NCBI GenBank assembly: GCA_963754445.1
Contig: CAVWFT010000001.1
Location: 2,170,001-2,234,000 of the forward strand
Source of the DNA: Bog-473 sp963754445
Lineage (GTDB): Bacteria; Actinomycetota; Acidimicrobiia; Acidimicrobiales; RAAP-2
Direction: 5' to 3'
Length of the DNA: 64,000 bases
The notes below the pieces were generated by a model. That model worked only from the letters and a program-made list of their open reading frames with translations. It did no database searches and was not told the DNA's origin. Shown here piece after piece: positions 27,667 through 36,273 of the stretch; the stretch's first letter is position 1; each line of letters opens with the position of its first letter. The position numbers and the translations under genes were made by a program.

Positions 27667-28630
27667 GGCTGACCCCGGCCCTCTCGCTCAGTTCCTCGAT
27701 CGTCCACTGCCCGGGAGCGTGGCCGTCGGCGGCCGCCCGCAGGGCCAGGCGCTCGAGGAGGGCGTTCACCGGCGTCGGCACGCCATGGGTGCGGCCGAGC
27801 ATGGCGATCTCCCCGTTGAGGAACTCGGCCTCGATGGATCCCGCACCCCGGGCCAGGCTCTGCCAGCTCGAACCGCCTCGCCAGGCACCCGACGAGGTCG
27901 GCGCGATCTGCAGGTTGTCGGCCCGGCGCTCGGCGTCTTCCTCGGCACTGGCCACGTCGATGCCCGCTGCGGCGAGGGCGGCCACGCCCTCCTCTTGGGC
28001 TGCCGCCGCCAGGGGGCTCATCCGTCCCGCCGGACCGGCCAGCGCCTCCACGGCATTGGCCAGGTTCATGAGCAGCTTGCGGTACTTCCAGCGCATGATG
28101 TCGGGGCGGGCGATCGACTGGAAGGTCGTGCCATCGATGGCAACGGCGATTTCCCGGCCGCGGCCGTCGATCCCCGCGGGGAAGCAGCCCAGGTCGAGCA
28201 TCCCCGAGATCGGCGCCGAGTGCACCTGGATCACGCCCGGATGGATCTGGGTGGCCGGGCACATGACGCACATGCCGTAGGTGCCGGCGAAATGACGCAG
28301 GACCCGGCGCTCGTTCTCGACCCCGTTCTGCATGCAGACGACGGCGATGCCCGCCGGAGCGATGCTCAACTGGTTGAGCGCGTGATCGGTATGTTGCCCC
28401 TTCACCCCGAGCAGGACGACGGTGTCGTCCTCCCACGCGATCCGGGCCGGATCCGAGACCACCGGGATGGGGAGCGTCACCGTCTCGTCCGGCGCTTCGA
28501 GCTGCAGGCCGGACTCGAGGGCGCGACCGTGCTCGCCCCGGGCGACCAGGGTCACGTCGTGACCGCGTTGGAAGAGCCGCGCCCCGACGGTCCCGCCGAT
28601 GGCACCCGCTCCCAGGACGACGAAACGCAT
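27656..28630 (-). CDS. Ketopantoate reductase-like NAD(P)-dependent oxidoreductase (ApbA/PanE family)
   Basis: 324 residues. The N-terminal Rossmann motif is MRFVVLGAGAIGGTVGARLF, and the second conserved element is VVLLGVKGQHTDHAL followed by VVCMQNGVENE. The C-terminal helical ApbA_C domain has KYRKLLMNLANAVEALAGPA, with the catalytic-type lysine, and a family-like GGSSWQSLARG with 'EAEFLNGEIAMLGRTHGVPT'. Family members reduce 2-dehydropantoate for coenzyme A synthesis, but many actinobacterial paralogues act on other ketoacids, so I do not assign panE. ATG 28630 is chosen over GTG 28639, which would add only three residues. It is divergent from the MpaB-type gene and co-transcribed with the DinB gene. 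Confidence 0.82.
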   Translation of the reverse strand: MRFVVLGAGAIGGTVGARLFQRGHDVTLVARGEHGRALESGLQLEAPDETVTLPIPVVSDPARIAWEDDTVVLLGVKGQHTDHALNQLSIAPAGIAVVCMQNGVENERRVLRHFAGTYGMCVMCPATQIHPGVIQVHSAPISGMLDLGCFPAGIDGRGREIAVAIDGTTFQSIARPDIMRWKYRKLLMNLANAVEALAGPAGRMSPLAAAAQEEGVAALAAAGIDVASAEEDAERRADNLQIAPTSSGAWRGGSSWQSLARGAGSIEAEFLNGEIAMLGRTHGVPTPVNALLERLALRAAADGHAPGQWTIEELSERAGVSHVQ

Positions 28631-28671
28631 GTGGTGCACTCTGCCACGCGGGGCATGGCAAGCTTTTCCTC

Positions 28672-29607
28672 GTGGCGGCGATGAACCCCCTTGTTCGCGC
28701 GGCCGCCCTCGGAGAGAGTGTCGCCTCGGTGCCGCTCCGCCTGGTCGGAGGGCTGGCCTCGCCCGCCCGCGGCGGGATGGAGCGCAGCGTGCGCCGCGCC
28801 ATCGGCATCCGCGAGGAGCGCGGCGTCATCGCCAGCGACCCCGACGAAGCCTTCCTGCCTCCCGATGGGGTGGCCCGCCAGGTGCATGCCGATCTGTCCG
28901 CCATGGTCGTCGGCGGGGTGAGCGCCCTCCTGCTCCAGACCCTCCACCCCTTGGCCATGGCGGGCGTGGCCGATCATTCCGGTTACCGGGACGACCCGCT
29001 CGGGCGCCTGCGCCGCACGGCCCAGTTCGTGGGCGCCACCACGTTCGGGACGACGGCCCAGGCGGAGGCGGCGGTGGCCCAGGTGCTGCGCGTCCACCGC
29101 CGGGTCAAGGGGATATCGCCCGACGGCCGCAAGTACTCGGCCAACGACCCTGAGCTCGTGACCTTCATCCACGTGGCCGAGGTCTCGAGCTTCCTGGCCT
29201 CGTCGCAGCGCTACGGCGCCGTGACGCTGACCCCCGACGAGTGCGACCAGTACTACGAGGAGATGGCGCCGATCGCCTTCAACCTCGGCTCCAAGTGGGC
29301 GCCGCTGACCGCGGACGAGGCCGAGAGCTATCTGCTCCGGTTGCGCCCGAAGCTCTACGCCGGCCCGCAGGCACGCCAGGCCCGGGACTGGCTGGTGCGC
29401 GGCGTCGCCACACGACCCGGCGAGCGGGCCGTGTACTCGCTCGTCGTGGCGGCGGCCATCGGCGTGCTGCCCGGATGGGCCCGACGCGAGCTCGGTCTCA
29501 CCGTGGCGCCACCCATCGACTTCGTGGTCGACACGGTGGCCGTGACCCCGCTCATGCGCATGGTCTCCGACATCGTGCGCTGGGTGATGCCCCCGGCTCC
29601 CACCTGA
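28672..29607 (+). CDS. MpaB-type oxygenase (DUF2236, rubber-oxygenase-like)
   Basis: 311 residues matching the oxygenase MpaB/latex-clearing protein family, which binds a b-type haem and acts on lipids, sterols or polyisoprenes. The core is ARQVHADLSAMVVGGVSALL followed by LQTLHPLAMAGVADHSGYRD, and then the helix with RTAQFVGATTFGTTAQAEAA. The histidines in QTLHP and RVHRRVKG and the later FIHVAEVSSF are the usual haem-environment positions. The GTG at 28672 is the outer start; ATG at 28681 is equally likely. No signal peptide is visible. It converges on the SDR gene with a 55-bp gap. Confidence 0.83.
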   Translation: MAAMNPLVRAAALGESVASVPLRLVGGLASPARGGMERSVRRAIGIREERGVIASDPDEAFLPPDGVARQVHADLSAMVVGGVSALLLQTLHPLAMAGVADHSGYRDDPLGRLRRTAQFVGATTFGTTAQAEAAVAQVLRVHRRVKGISPDGRKYSANDPELVTFIHVAEVSSFLASSQRYGAVTLTPDECDQYYEEMAPIAFNLGSKWAPLTADEAESYLLRLRPKLYAGPQARQARDWLVRGVATRPGERAVYSLVVAAAIGVLPGWARRELGLTVAPPIDFVVDTVAVTPLMRMVSDIVRWVMPPAPT

Positions 29608-29662
29608 ACCCGAGGCCCTGCGGGGCGTTGGCGTTCTGGCCGAGAGCCCGCCGGCGGATTGC

Positions 29663-30409
29663 TCAGGTGGCGATGGAGAGCCCGCCGTCGATGACCACGA
29701 TCTGCCCCGTCACGTACGAGGCCCGGGCCAGGGCCACGATGACCTCGGCCACGTCGTCGGGCTGGCCCGAGCGCTTGAGGGGCGCCGCCTGCCGCACGAC
29801 CTCCCGGACGAATTCCCAGTCCTCGGTCCACGGGGTGTCGACCAGTCCGGGCGCGACGGCGTTGACCCGCACCTCGGGGCCGACGACCTTGGCCAACAGG
29901 ACGGTCATGTGGTTGAGGGCGGCCTTGCTCGACGCATAGGGGATCGAGGACCCCGTGGGACGGACGCCGGCGACGCTGGCCACGTTGACGATCGACCCGC
30001 CGTCGCCCTCCTTGAGTGCCGGCACGGCGGCCACCGACATGGCCCAGGTGGCGAACACGTTGACCTCGAAGAGGCGGCGCCAGACGTCGACGGAGGCGGT
30101 TTCGAGGTCGTGATGCGGGATCAGTTCGGTGGTCCCCGCGTTGTTCACGAGGGTGTCGAGCCGGCCCCAACGCTCCAGGGCGGCCGCCACCAGGCGCTCG
30201 GGGACCTCGGGGTCGGTGATGTCGCCCTGCACGTAGAGCCCGTCGGGCAGCGAGGCGGCCACTGCTTCACCCTCCGAGACCGAGCGCGAAGAGTTGACGA
30301 TCACCCCGGCGCCGAGCTCGGCGAAAGCACGGGCGGTGGCCTCCCCGATACCGCTCGACGAGCCGGTGACGACAACCGCGTGGCCATCGAGCGGTGCGGC
30401 CGCGCTCAC
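29663..30409 (-). CDS. Short-chain dehydrogenase/reductase
   Basis: A classical SDR of 248 residues when started at GTG 30409, which overlaps the stop of the upstream epimerase gene (GTGA). The cofactor motif is VVVTGSSSGIGEATA, followed by NNAG at about 95 (LVNNAGTTELI), the catalytic Ser in IVNVASVAGV, and YASSK (Tyr/Lys). The ending (YVTGQIVVIDGGLSIAT) is the standard SDR C-terminus. It most resembles 3-oxoacyl-ACP or glucose-type reductases. Coupling with the epimerase suggests a carbohydrate substrate, but this is inference only. Confidence 0.9.
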   Translation of the reverse strand: MSAAAPLDGHAVVVTGSSSGIGEATARAFAELGAGVIVNSSRSVSEGEAVAASLPDGLYVQGDITDPEVPERLVAAALERWGRLDTLVNNAGTTELIPHHDLETASVDVWRRLFEVNVFATWAMSVAAVPALKEGDGGSIVNVASVAGVRPTGSSIPYASSKAALNHMTVLLAKVVGPEVRVNAVAPGLVDTPWTEDWEFVREVVRQAAPLKRSGQPDDVAEVIVALARASYVTGQIVVIDGGLSIAT

Positions 30410-31351
30410 CGGGGAATGATCCCCCACGAGGCCGACCACTCGTGTCCCGGTTGGAGGTCGACGACGTCGGTGCCGCTCCGCAGCGCGTTGGGCGGGCACG
30501 TCATGGGTTCAATGGCCAACCCGTGGCGACGCCGGGACAGGTCGGTCAGCGTGTCGCCGGTGTAGATCATGAGATAGGGGAAGCCTTGATCGACCCAGAG
30601 CGTGGCGCCGGCCTTCCCGTCGGGCGCGTCGAGGCTGGCCTCGGCCCGGCCCTCGGCGTTGCGCTCCAGGGAGGTGAAGGCGGTGTCGAGCACGACGGGC
30701 CCGACGTAGCGCGAGGTGGTGAAGTCGCGTTCGGTCTCGGCCACCGGGGTCAGGGTGCCGGTGGGCAGCCCCCGATCGTCGGTGTCGAGCGTGTGGCGGG
30801 CCGGCACCTGGAGGATGGCGCCGTCGACGGTGCCCGTCCCCGCAGTGAGGTAGGGGTGGAAGCCGAGGCCGAAGGGAACGGGCCCGTCGCTCATGGAACG
30901 GGCCCGCGTGGTCACGGTCAGCCCCTCCCGTCCGACGTGGTAGTCGAGCTCGAGCAGGAGCGAGAAGGGGTAGCCCGGCGAGGGGTGCAGCTGCAGGCGC
31001 AACGACACCTGGTTCTGGTGCCGCGTCTGGAGGGTCCAGGGCATCCAGCGCACCAGCCCGTGGATGGCGTTGTGGCGCTCGGGCTCGTCGAGTGCGGCCT
31101 GGGCCCGCAGCCCGTTGAACTCGAAACGGCCGTCGGCCAGGCGGTTGGGCCACGGCGCCAGCACCTGTCCCCGGCCCGAGTGGGACCACTCGTCGGGGCC
31201 GAAGCCGTCGAGGATCGGGGCGTCGGCCACGGTGTAGGCCCGCAGGGTCGCGCCCGACCTCGCAGACCACCACCTCCTGCTTGCCGTGCCCGATGCGCCA
31301 CTGCTGACCGGTGGGCGAGGCGACGGAGATCCTGGGTGAACGGGGTGGCAT
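30406..31351 (-). CDS. Aldose 1-epimerase family protein, apparent +1 frameshift at 31253-31255
   Basis: The body (about 300 residues) is an aldose-epimerase fold: LAPWPNRLADGRFEFNGLRA, HNAIHGLVRWMPW (catalytic-type His), PFGLGFHPYLTAG (second conserved His), and DLSRRRHGLAIEPMTCPPNA. The N-terminal strand (MPPRSPRISVASPTGQQWRI ... KQEVVVCE) lies in another frame and joins VGATLRAYTVADAPIL if one G is removed from the GGG on the minus strand at 31253-31255. Corrected length is 314 residues. Family members interconvert alpha and beta anomers of sugars. The stop overlaps the SDR start, so the two are coupled. Confidence 0.8.
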
Positions 31352-31491
31352 GTCGGGTGAATTGAAGCAGACCAGGGCCTGGAACTGGGTGAGGGCGGTT
31401 CGCGGGGCCCGGTGATGGGCGGGTGACCGGGATCCGAACGGCAGGTGATCCGTCCGGTGGGGCCTGGACGGGCCTTGTAGGGTCGACCCAC

Positions 31492-32424
31492 GTGAGGATC
31501 CTGGTCACCAACGACGACGGCGTGAGCGCACCCGGGTTGGCCGCGCTGACCCGCGGCCTCGTGCGCTGGGTCGCCGAGGCGGGTCGGGACCTGGAGGGTG
31601 CCCCGCACGACATCGTCGTGGTGGCGCCGAGCTCGAACTACAGCGGCGCCGGCGCGGCGGTGGGCTCGGTCACCGACAACACCACCATCCCCTACCAGCG
31701 GGCCTTCGTCGAGGGGGCAGAGTCGGTCGAGGCCTACGGGCTGGACGCGTCACCCGCACTCTCGGTCATCGCCGGGGCGCTGGGGGCGGTGGGTCGCAAA
31801 CCCGACCTGGTGCTGTCGGGCATCAACCACGGGGTGAACGTCGGCCGCTCGGTCCTGCACTCGGGAACCGTCGGGGCGGCCCTGACGGCCAGCCAGCTCG
31901 GCATCAGCGCGCTGGCGGTGTCACTCCGGGTGGGCGGCGAGCCCGACCCCTGGGAGTCGGCGGCCGAGCTGGCGACGGCGCTGATCCCGCTGCTCGTGGC
32001 CGCACCGGCCCGGACCGTGCTCAACCTCAACGTGCCCGCGCTCCCCTTGAACGAGGTGCGGGGGCTGCGCTGGGCCCGGGTCAGTGGGGCCGGCTTGATC
32101 AAGTCGGCCCGGGGCGACGCCACCTGGGAGGCCCCGAACCAAGAGGAGATCGAGGGACCGGCCGCGCTCGAGGCGTCGCGTTCGTTCATGGAGGGCGAAC
32201 CCGAGGAGAAGGGCGAGATCGTCCTCACCGTGGGATCCCCGTTCCCCCACTCGAGCGATCTCGGCATGGCCGACGCCGGGGCCGAGGACGCCACCTTGGT
32301 GGCCCAGGGCTACGCCGCCCTGAGCGCACTGCGCGGGCCGCGGGCCGACGAGGACCCGGCACTGCTGGCCCAACTCGACGCCGGATTGGGTTCGGCCCTG
32401 TCCCGCTTCGGATTCCCCGGCTGA
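31492..32424 (+). CDS. surE: 5'/3'-nucleotidase SurE
   Basis: 310 residues from GTG 31492, giving VRILVTNDDGVSAPGLAALT, the exact N-terminus of the family with metal-binding TNDDG. The other metal-site elements are VVVAPSSNYSGAGAA and LVLSGINHGVNVG. SurE removes phosphate from nucleoside monophosphates and is usually a stress or stationary-phase enzyme. The family's dimer arm region is present (GLRWARVSGAGLIKSARGDA). The C-terminal ~60 residues (PEEKGEIVLTVGSPFPHSSD onward) are longer than in E. coli. The gene is monocistronic, convergent on arfB, and ends just before a strong hairpin. Confidence 0.92.
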   Translation: MRILVTNDDGVSAPGLAALTRGLVRWVAEAGRDLEGAPHDIVVVAPSSNYSGAGAAVGSVTDNTTIPYQRAFVEGAESVEAYGLDASPALSVIAGALGAVGRKPDLVLSGINHGVNVGRSVLHSGTVGAALTASQLGISALAVSLRVGGEPDPWESAAELATALIPLLVAAPARTVLNLNVPALPLNEVRGLRWARVSGAGLIKSARGDATWEAPNQEEIEGPAALEASRSFMEGEPEEKGEIVLTVGSPFPHSSDLGMADAGAEDATLVAQGYAALSALRGPRADEDPALLAQLDAGLGSALSRFGFPG

Positions 32425-32439
32425 AGCGATCCGCCGCGC

Positions 32440-32462
32440 GCCGCCGCCGAACCGGCGGCGGC
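32440..32462. terminator. Strong bidirectional hairpin between surE and arfB
   Basis: GCCGCCGCCG (32440-32449) and CGGCGGCGGC (32453-32462) form a perfect 10-bp all-GC stem with loop AAC. It lies between the convergent stops of surE (32424) and arfB (32463), touching the latter. There is no T-run, so termination would not be of the classic intrinsic type; position and symmetry argue for a bidirectional terminator or transcript stabiliser. Confidence 0.6.
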
Positions 32463-32884
32463 TCAGTCTTCGTCGGCCCGGGGGGCGCGACGCGTCTGCT
32501 TGGTCCGGGCCCGGCGTTTCTTGTCGTCCACCCGGCGCACCTTGGACGAGCGGGTGGGCTTGGTCGGTCTGCGGTCGGGATCGACCCGGAGCCCGGCGTG
32601 CAGCTTGGCGGCCAGGCGCTCGAGCGCGACCTCGCGGTTGCGGGCCTGCGAACGCGATTCCGACGAGCTGGCCCGCACCACCGGGCCCAGGCGCTCGCGC
32701 AGTCGGGCCCGCTGGCGTGGGCCGAGCGTGGCCGAGGCTCCACGTCGAACTCGACCTCGATCCGGCTGAGCGTCCGGTTGGCGTGCTGGCCGCCCGGGCC
32801 ACCCGAGGTGGTGGCACGCCACGAGATCTCGCTGAGCGGCAGGTCGAGCCCGCGATGGATGTGCAGCGAGGTGTCCGAGGCCAC
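32463..32884 (-). CDS. arfB: Peptidyl-tRNA hydrolase ArfB/YaeJ-like, apparent -1 frameshift near 32738
   Basis: A small class-I release-factor-like protein that rescues stalled ribosomes. The N-terminus LHIHRGLDLPLSEISWRATT leads to SGGPGGQHANRT, containing the catalytic GGQ. The frame breaks after EFDVE; the expected continuation (ATLGPRQRARLRERLGPVVR, then SSSESRSQARNREVALERLA) is in the next frame, and the basic tail (KVRRVDDKKRRARTKQTRR) inserts in the mRNA tunnel. One missing base in 'gaggctcc' near 32738 explains it. Corrected length is about 140 residues, as in E. coli ArfB. GTG start at 32884. Confidence 0.85.
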
Positions 32885-32922
32885 CGTACGAGCGTAGGGG
32901 GGCGCCTGTACGCTCCGGGGCC

Positions 32923-33923
32923 ATGGACTACCGACACCTCGGACGCTCGGGCATGATCGTCTCTGCCCTCTCGTATGGAAACTGGGTCACCCACGGAAGC
33001 CAGATCGACGAGGATGCGGCCCACGCCTGCGTCAAGGCGGCGCTCGAACAGGGCATCACCACCTTCGACACGGCCGACGTCTACGCCCTGGGCATGGCCG
33101 AGTCGGTGCTCGGCCGAGCCCTCAAGGGGGTGGCCCGGGACTCCATCGAGATCTTCACCAAGGTGTACTTCCGGACCGGGCCGAACCCCAACAACGCAGG
33201 GCTGTCGCGCAAGCACATCATCGAGTCGATCAACTCGTCGCTCACCCGGCTGCAGACCGATCACGTGGACATGCTCCAGGCCCACCGCTACGACTCCGAG
33301 ACACCCCTCGAGGAGACACTGCGCGCCTTCGACGACCTGGTGCGCCAGGGCAAGGTCCACTACGTCGGCGTCTCGGAGTGGACGGCCGAGCAGATCGCCG
33401 ACGCCGTGCGCCTGGCGGACGAGATGGGTTTCGATCGTCTCGTCTCGAACCAGCCCCAGTACTCGCTTGATCTGGCGGGTGATCGAGAGCGAGGTCGTGC
33501 CGCTCTGCGAGAAGGAAGGCGTGAGCCAGATCGTGTGGTCGCCCCTGGCCCAGGGTGTGCTCACGCGGCAAGTACGCGCCGGGCGCCAGCGCGCCGCCCC
33601 AGGGGACACGGGCCACCGGTCCCGAGGGAGAGGAGATGAGCTGGCTGCTGCGCGACGAGATCCTCGAGCCGGTGGCCTCCTACGCCTCGCTCTGCCGCGA
33701 GGCGGGCTACACGCCGGCATCGGTCGCCTTGGCCTGGGTGCTGCGCAACCAGAACGTGGCCAGTGCCATCGTGGGGGCCAGCCGGCCCGAACAGATCGTG
33801 GAGAACGTCAAAGCACTCGACATCGAGCTCGAGCCCGACTTCGTGGAGGCGATCGAGAAGGCCCTGGCGCCGACGACGCTGTTCGATCCGGCCTTCACCT
33901 TCGTCCCGACCGAGCGCCCCTGA
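32923..33923 (+). CDS. Aldo/keto reductase, two apparent +1 frameshifts (33468, 33566)
   Basis: An NADPH-dependent (beta/alpha)8 oxidoreductase of the Kv-beta/YghZ-like type. The start MDYRHLGRSGMIVSALSYGN gives the family's first strand. TTFDTADVYALGMAE has the catalytic Asp/Tyr, and SLTRLQTDHVDMLQAHRYD the active-site His. Frame 1 runs to YSL; the next segment (WRVIESEVVPLCEKEGVSQI) is in frame 2 and the last (GKYAPG onward, through VALAWVLRNQNVASAIVGAS) in frame 3. One extra T at 33468-33469 (cttgatc) and one extra C near 33566 (cacgcggc) restore a 332-residue protein, the normal length. Substrate unknown. Confidence 0.85.
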
Positions 33924-33926
33924 CGC

Positions 33927-34391
33927 CTAGCGCGGGGTGAACCGGGAGGTGAAGGAGTGCACGGCCAAGGTGGAATGGGCCCTGTGCTCCTCGAAGACGC
34001 GCCGATAACCCGTGTGGGCGATGCGCCAGACCCCGTCGGTGAGCCGGTAGCGGTCGGCGTAGAAGGCGGTACCCGAGATCTCGATGTCGGCCGCCGGGAT
34101 GATCACCCGGTCCTGGAGATACCAGGTGCCCTCGGCCTCGCCGTCGGAGACGAAGGTGATCTCGGGGTGATGGCCGTGGTGCTCGCTGATCATCCCGGGA
34201 TCGCTCAGGACGGAGGAGAGCCAGCGCACGATGGCGTCGCGCCCCTCGAGGACCGTTTTGCCGTCCTCGTAGCTCGACGTGGCGTCCTCGGTCAGCAGGG
34301 CGCCCAGCTCCTCGAACTCCTTGAGGTCGAGATGGCGGAAGTAGGCGTACTTGAGGCGCTTGATCTCCTCGAGCGCAGCAGCGGTGTCCAT
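33927..34391 (-). CDS. SnoaL/NTF2-like small protein
   Basis: 154 residues starting at ATG 34391 with AAAGGGG about eight bases upstream. The pattern is that of a cone-shaped NTF2/SnoaL fold: an N-terminal helix (MDTAAALEEIKRLKYAYFRH), a loop with TEDATSSYEDGKTVLEG, and four long strands (PEITFVSDGEAEGTWYLQDR, then GTAFYADRYRLTDGVWRIAH). Such proteins include polyketide cyclases, scytalone dehydratases and many binding proteins. It converges on the aldo/keto reductase (3-bp gap) and is divergent from the Nudix gene. Function cannot be narrowed further. Confidence 0.78.
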   Translation of the reverse strand: MDTAAALEEIKRLKYAYFRHLDLKEFEELGALLTEDATSSYEDGKTVLEGRDAIVRWLSSVLSDPGMISEHHGHHPEITFVSDGEAEGTWYLQDRVIIPAADIEISGTAFYADRYRLTDGVWRIAHTGYRRVFEEHRAHSTLAVHSFTSRFTPR

Positions 34392-34487
34392 GACCGGTCC
34401 CCTTTCGTGCCGTCCCTGGTCAGCCGGGCAGCCGTCGGCCAGGGTACTTGGCCTCCGAGTTGGCGACCGGGTCCGGGGCCGACAAGC

Positions 34488-34916
34488 ATGCCTCCCGTGG
34501 CACGAGGTCAACGGCAACGGATCGCCGCCTACGGGGTGGTGCACGACGAGACCGGCCGCCTGCTCCTGGCCCGGGCCTCGTCGTCCCTGACCCTCCAGGG
34601 CCGCTGGTTCCTCCCCGGTGGGGGCGTCGACCACGGCGAGAACCCGGTCGACACGCTCCGCCGCGAAATAGAGGAGGAGTCGGGACTCACCGTCACGGTC
34701 GGACCGTTGCTCGACGTCCTCTCCGACGTGCGCACGCTGCCCGACGGGGTCAGTCTCCATACGGTGCGCCTGATCTACCGGGTCGACGAATGGCAGGGAT
34801 CGCTGCGGGCCGAGACCGAGGGCACCACCGACGCCGTGGCGTGGTTCACCCCCGAGCAGCTGGCGACCACTCCCCTGGCCCACTACGTCGAGATCGTGGT
34901 GGACACCCTGCTGTGA
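34488..34916 (+). CDS. Nudix hydrolase
   Basis: 142 residues from ATG 34488 (GTG 34497 also possible). The complete Nudix box is seen in GGVDHGENPVDTLRREIEEE then SGLTV, fitting GX5EX7REUXEEXGU. The preceding strand RWFLPGGG is the family's lead-in. It hydrolyses nucleoside diphosphates linked to another group; the exact substrate is not readable. The stop overlaps the GTG of the following NADH dehydrogenase gene (GTGA), so the two are translationally coupled, which may hint at NADH or dinucleotide housekeeping. Confidence 0.88.
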   Translation: MPPVARGQRQRIAAYGVVHDETGRLLLARASSSLTLQGRWFLPGGGVDHGENPVDTLRREIEEESGLTVTVGPLLDVLSDVRTLPDGVSLHTVRLIYRVDEWQGSLRAETEGTTDAVAWFTPEQLATTPLAHYVEIVVDTLL

Positions 34917-36229
34917 CGGACACGGCGCGGGATCCGCTGCATCACGTCGTGATCGTCGGCTCCGGCTTCGGTGGCCTCTTCGCGGCGCGGGCGCTGCGAT
35001 CCGCTCCGGTCAGGGTCACGCTGATCGATCGGACCAACCATCACCTGTTCCAGCCGCTCCTGTACCAGGTGGCCACCGGCATCCTCTCGGAGGGCCAGAT
35101 CGCGCCGGCCATCCGCGACGTGCTGCGACGGCTGCCGAACCTCCGCGTCGTGCTGGGCGAGGTGCGCACCATCGACCTCGCCACCCGCACGATGGAAGCG
35201 GACGAGTTCGGCACCCCGATCACGCTCGGGTACGACAGTTTGATCGTGGCCTGCGGCGCCACGACGTCGTACTACGGCCACGACGAGTTCCGGGCCGCCT
35301 CGTGCGGCATGAAGTCGCTCGACGACGCACTCGCCCTGCGCGGCCGGATCTTCGGTGCCTTCGAGCTGGCCGAGGCGGAGCCGGACCCGGTCCGGCGGGC
35401 CTCCCTCATGACCTTCGTGGTCGTCGGCGGCGGGCCCACCGGCGTGGAGATGGCGGGCCAGTTGCGCGAGCTCTCCCGTCGGGCCCTGCACCGCAACTAC
35501 CGGAACATCGACACCCACAGCACCCGGGTGGTGCTGGTGGAGGGAACGGATCGGCTGGTGGCCTCGATGGGCGAGCGCCTGTCCCGGCGAACGGCCCGCG
35601 ACCTCGAGGACATGGGCGTGGAGCTCCACTTCGAGTCGATGGTGACGGGCATGGACGACGAGGGGGTCGACATCACCAAGGCGGACGGGTCGACGGTGCG
35701 GGTGGAGGCGGCCACCAAGGTGTGGGCGGCCGGCACCCGGGCCGCCCCCATGGGCTCCATGCTGGCGGAGGCGCCCGGCGTCGAGACGGACAAGTCCGGA
35801 AGGGTCAAGGTCGAGCCCGACTGCTCGCTCGCCGCCCACCCCGAGGTCTTCGTCGTCGGCGACCTCATGGCGCTCGACGACCTGCCCGGCGTGGCCGAGG
35901 TGGCCATGCAGTCGGGGGCCCACGCCGCCCACACCATCGAGCGGCGGCTCGAAGGCAGGCCGACCAAGCCGTTCCGGTACCACGACCTGGGGACGGTGGC
36001 CGTGATCTCCCGGTTCTCGGCCGTGGCCAAGGTGGGGCCGTTGCGGGTCGGCGGCTTCGTGGGCTGGCTGATCTGGCTCGTGGTGCACATCACCTTCCTG
36101 ACCGGCTTCAAGAATCGGTTCGGAGCCCTGGCCCGCTGGGCCATCAGCTTCATCGGCCGGGGCCGCTACGAGCGGGCCCTCACCGGGCGCTGGGTGGCGG
36201 GACGGGAGGATCGCCCCGAACCTGCGTAA
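34913..36229 (+). CDS. ndh: Type II NADH:quinone dehydrogenase-like flavoprotein
   Basis: 438 residues from GTG 34913. FAD-binding GSGFGGLFAARAL begins near residue 15, the NADH-binding site is VVVGGGPTGVEMAGQLREL, and the C-terminal FAD motif is VFVVGDLMALDD. The distal part (HDLGTVAVISRFSAVAKVG, then WLIWLVVHITFLTGFKNRFG) is the membrane-attachment region typical of NDH-2. It oxidises NADH without pumping protons and feeds the quinone pool. The length and all three motifs match the family. It is downstream of and coupled to the Nudix gene, and the acyl-CoA dehydrogenase follows 44 bp later. Confidence 0.9.
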   Translation: MTDTARDPLHHVVIVGSGFGGLFAARALRSAPVRVTLIDRTNHHLFQPLLYQVATGILSEGQIAPAIRDVLRRLPNLRVVLGEVRTIDLATRTMEADEFGTPITLGYDSLIVACGATTSYYGHDEFRAASCGMKSLDDALALRGRIFGAFELAEAEPDPVRRASLMTFVVVGGGPTGVEMAGQLRELSRRALHRNYRNIDTHSTRVVLVEGTDRLVASMGERLSRRTARDLEDMGVELHFESMVTGMDDEGVDITKADGSTVRVEAATKVWAAGTRAAPMGSMLAEAPGVETDKSGRVKVEPDCSLAAHPEVFVVGDLMALDDLPGVAEVAMQSGAHAAHTIERRLEGRPTKPFRYHDLGTVAVISRFSAVAKVGPLRVGGFVGWLIWLVVHITFLTGFKNRFGALARWAISFIGRGRYERALTGRWVAGREDRPEPA

Positions 36230-36273
36230 GGTGCGCAGCGGGACACACCGACGACGAACCTGCGGGGGGAATC

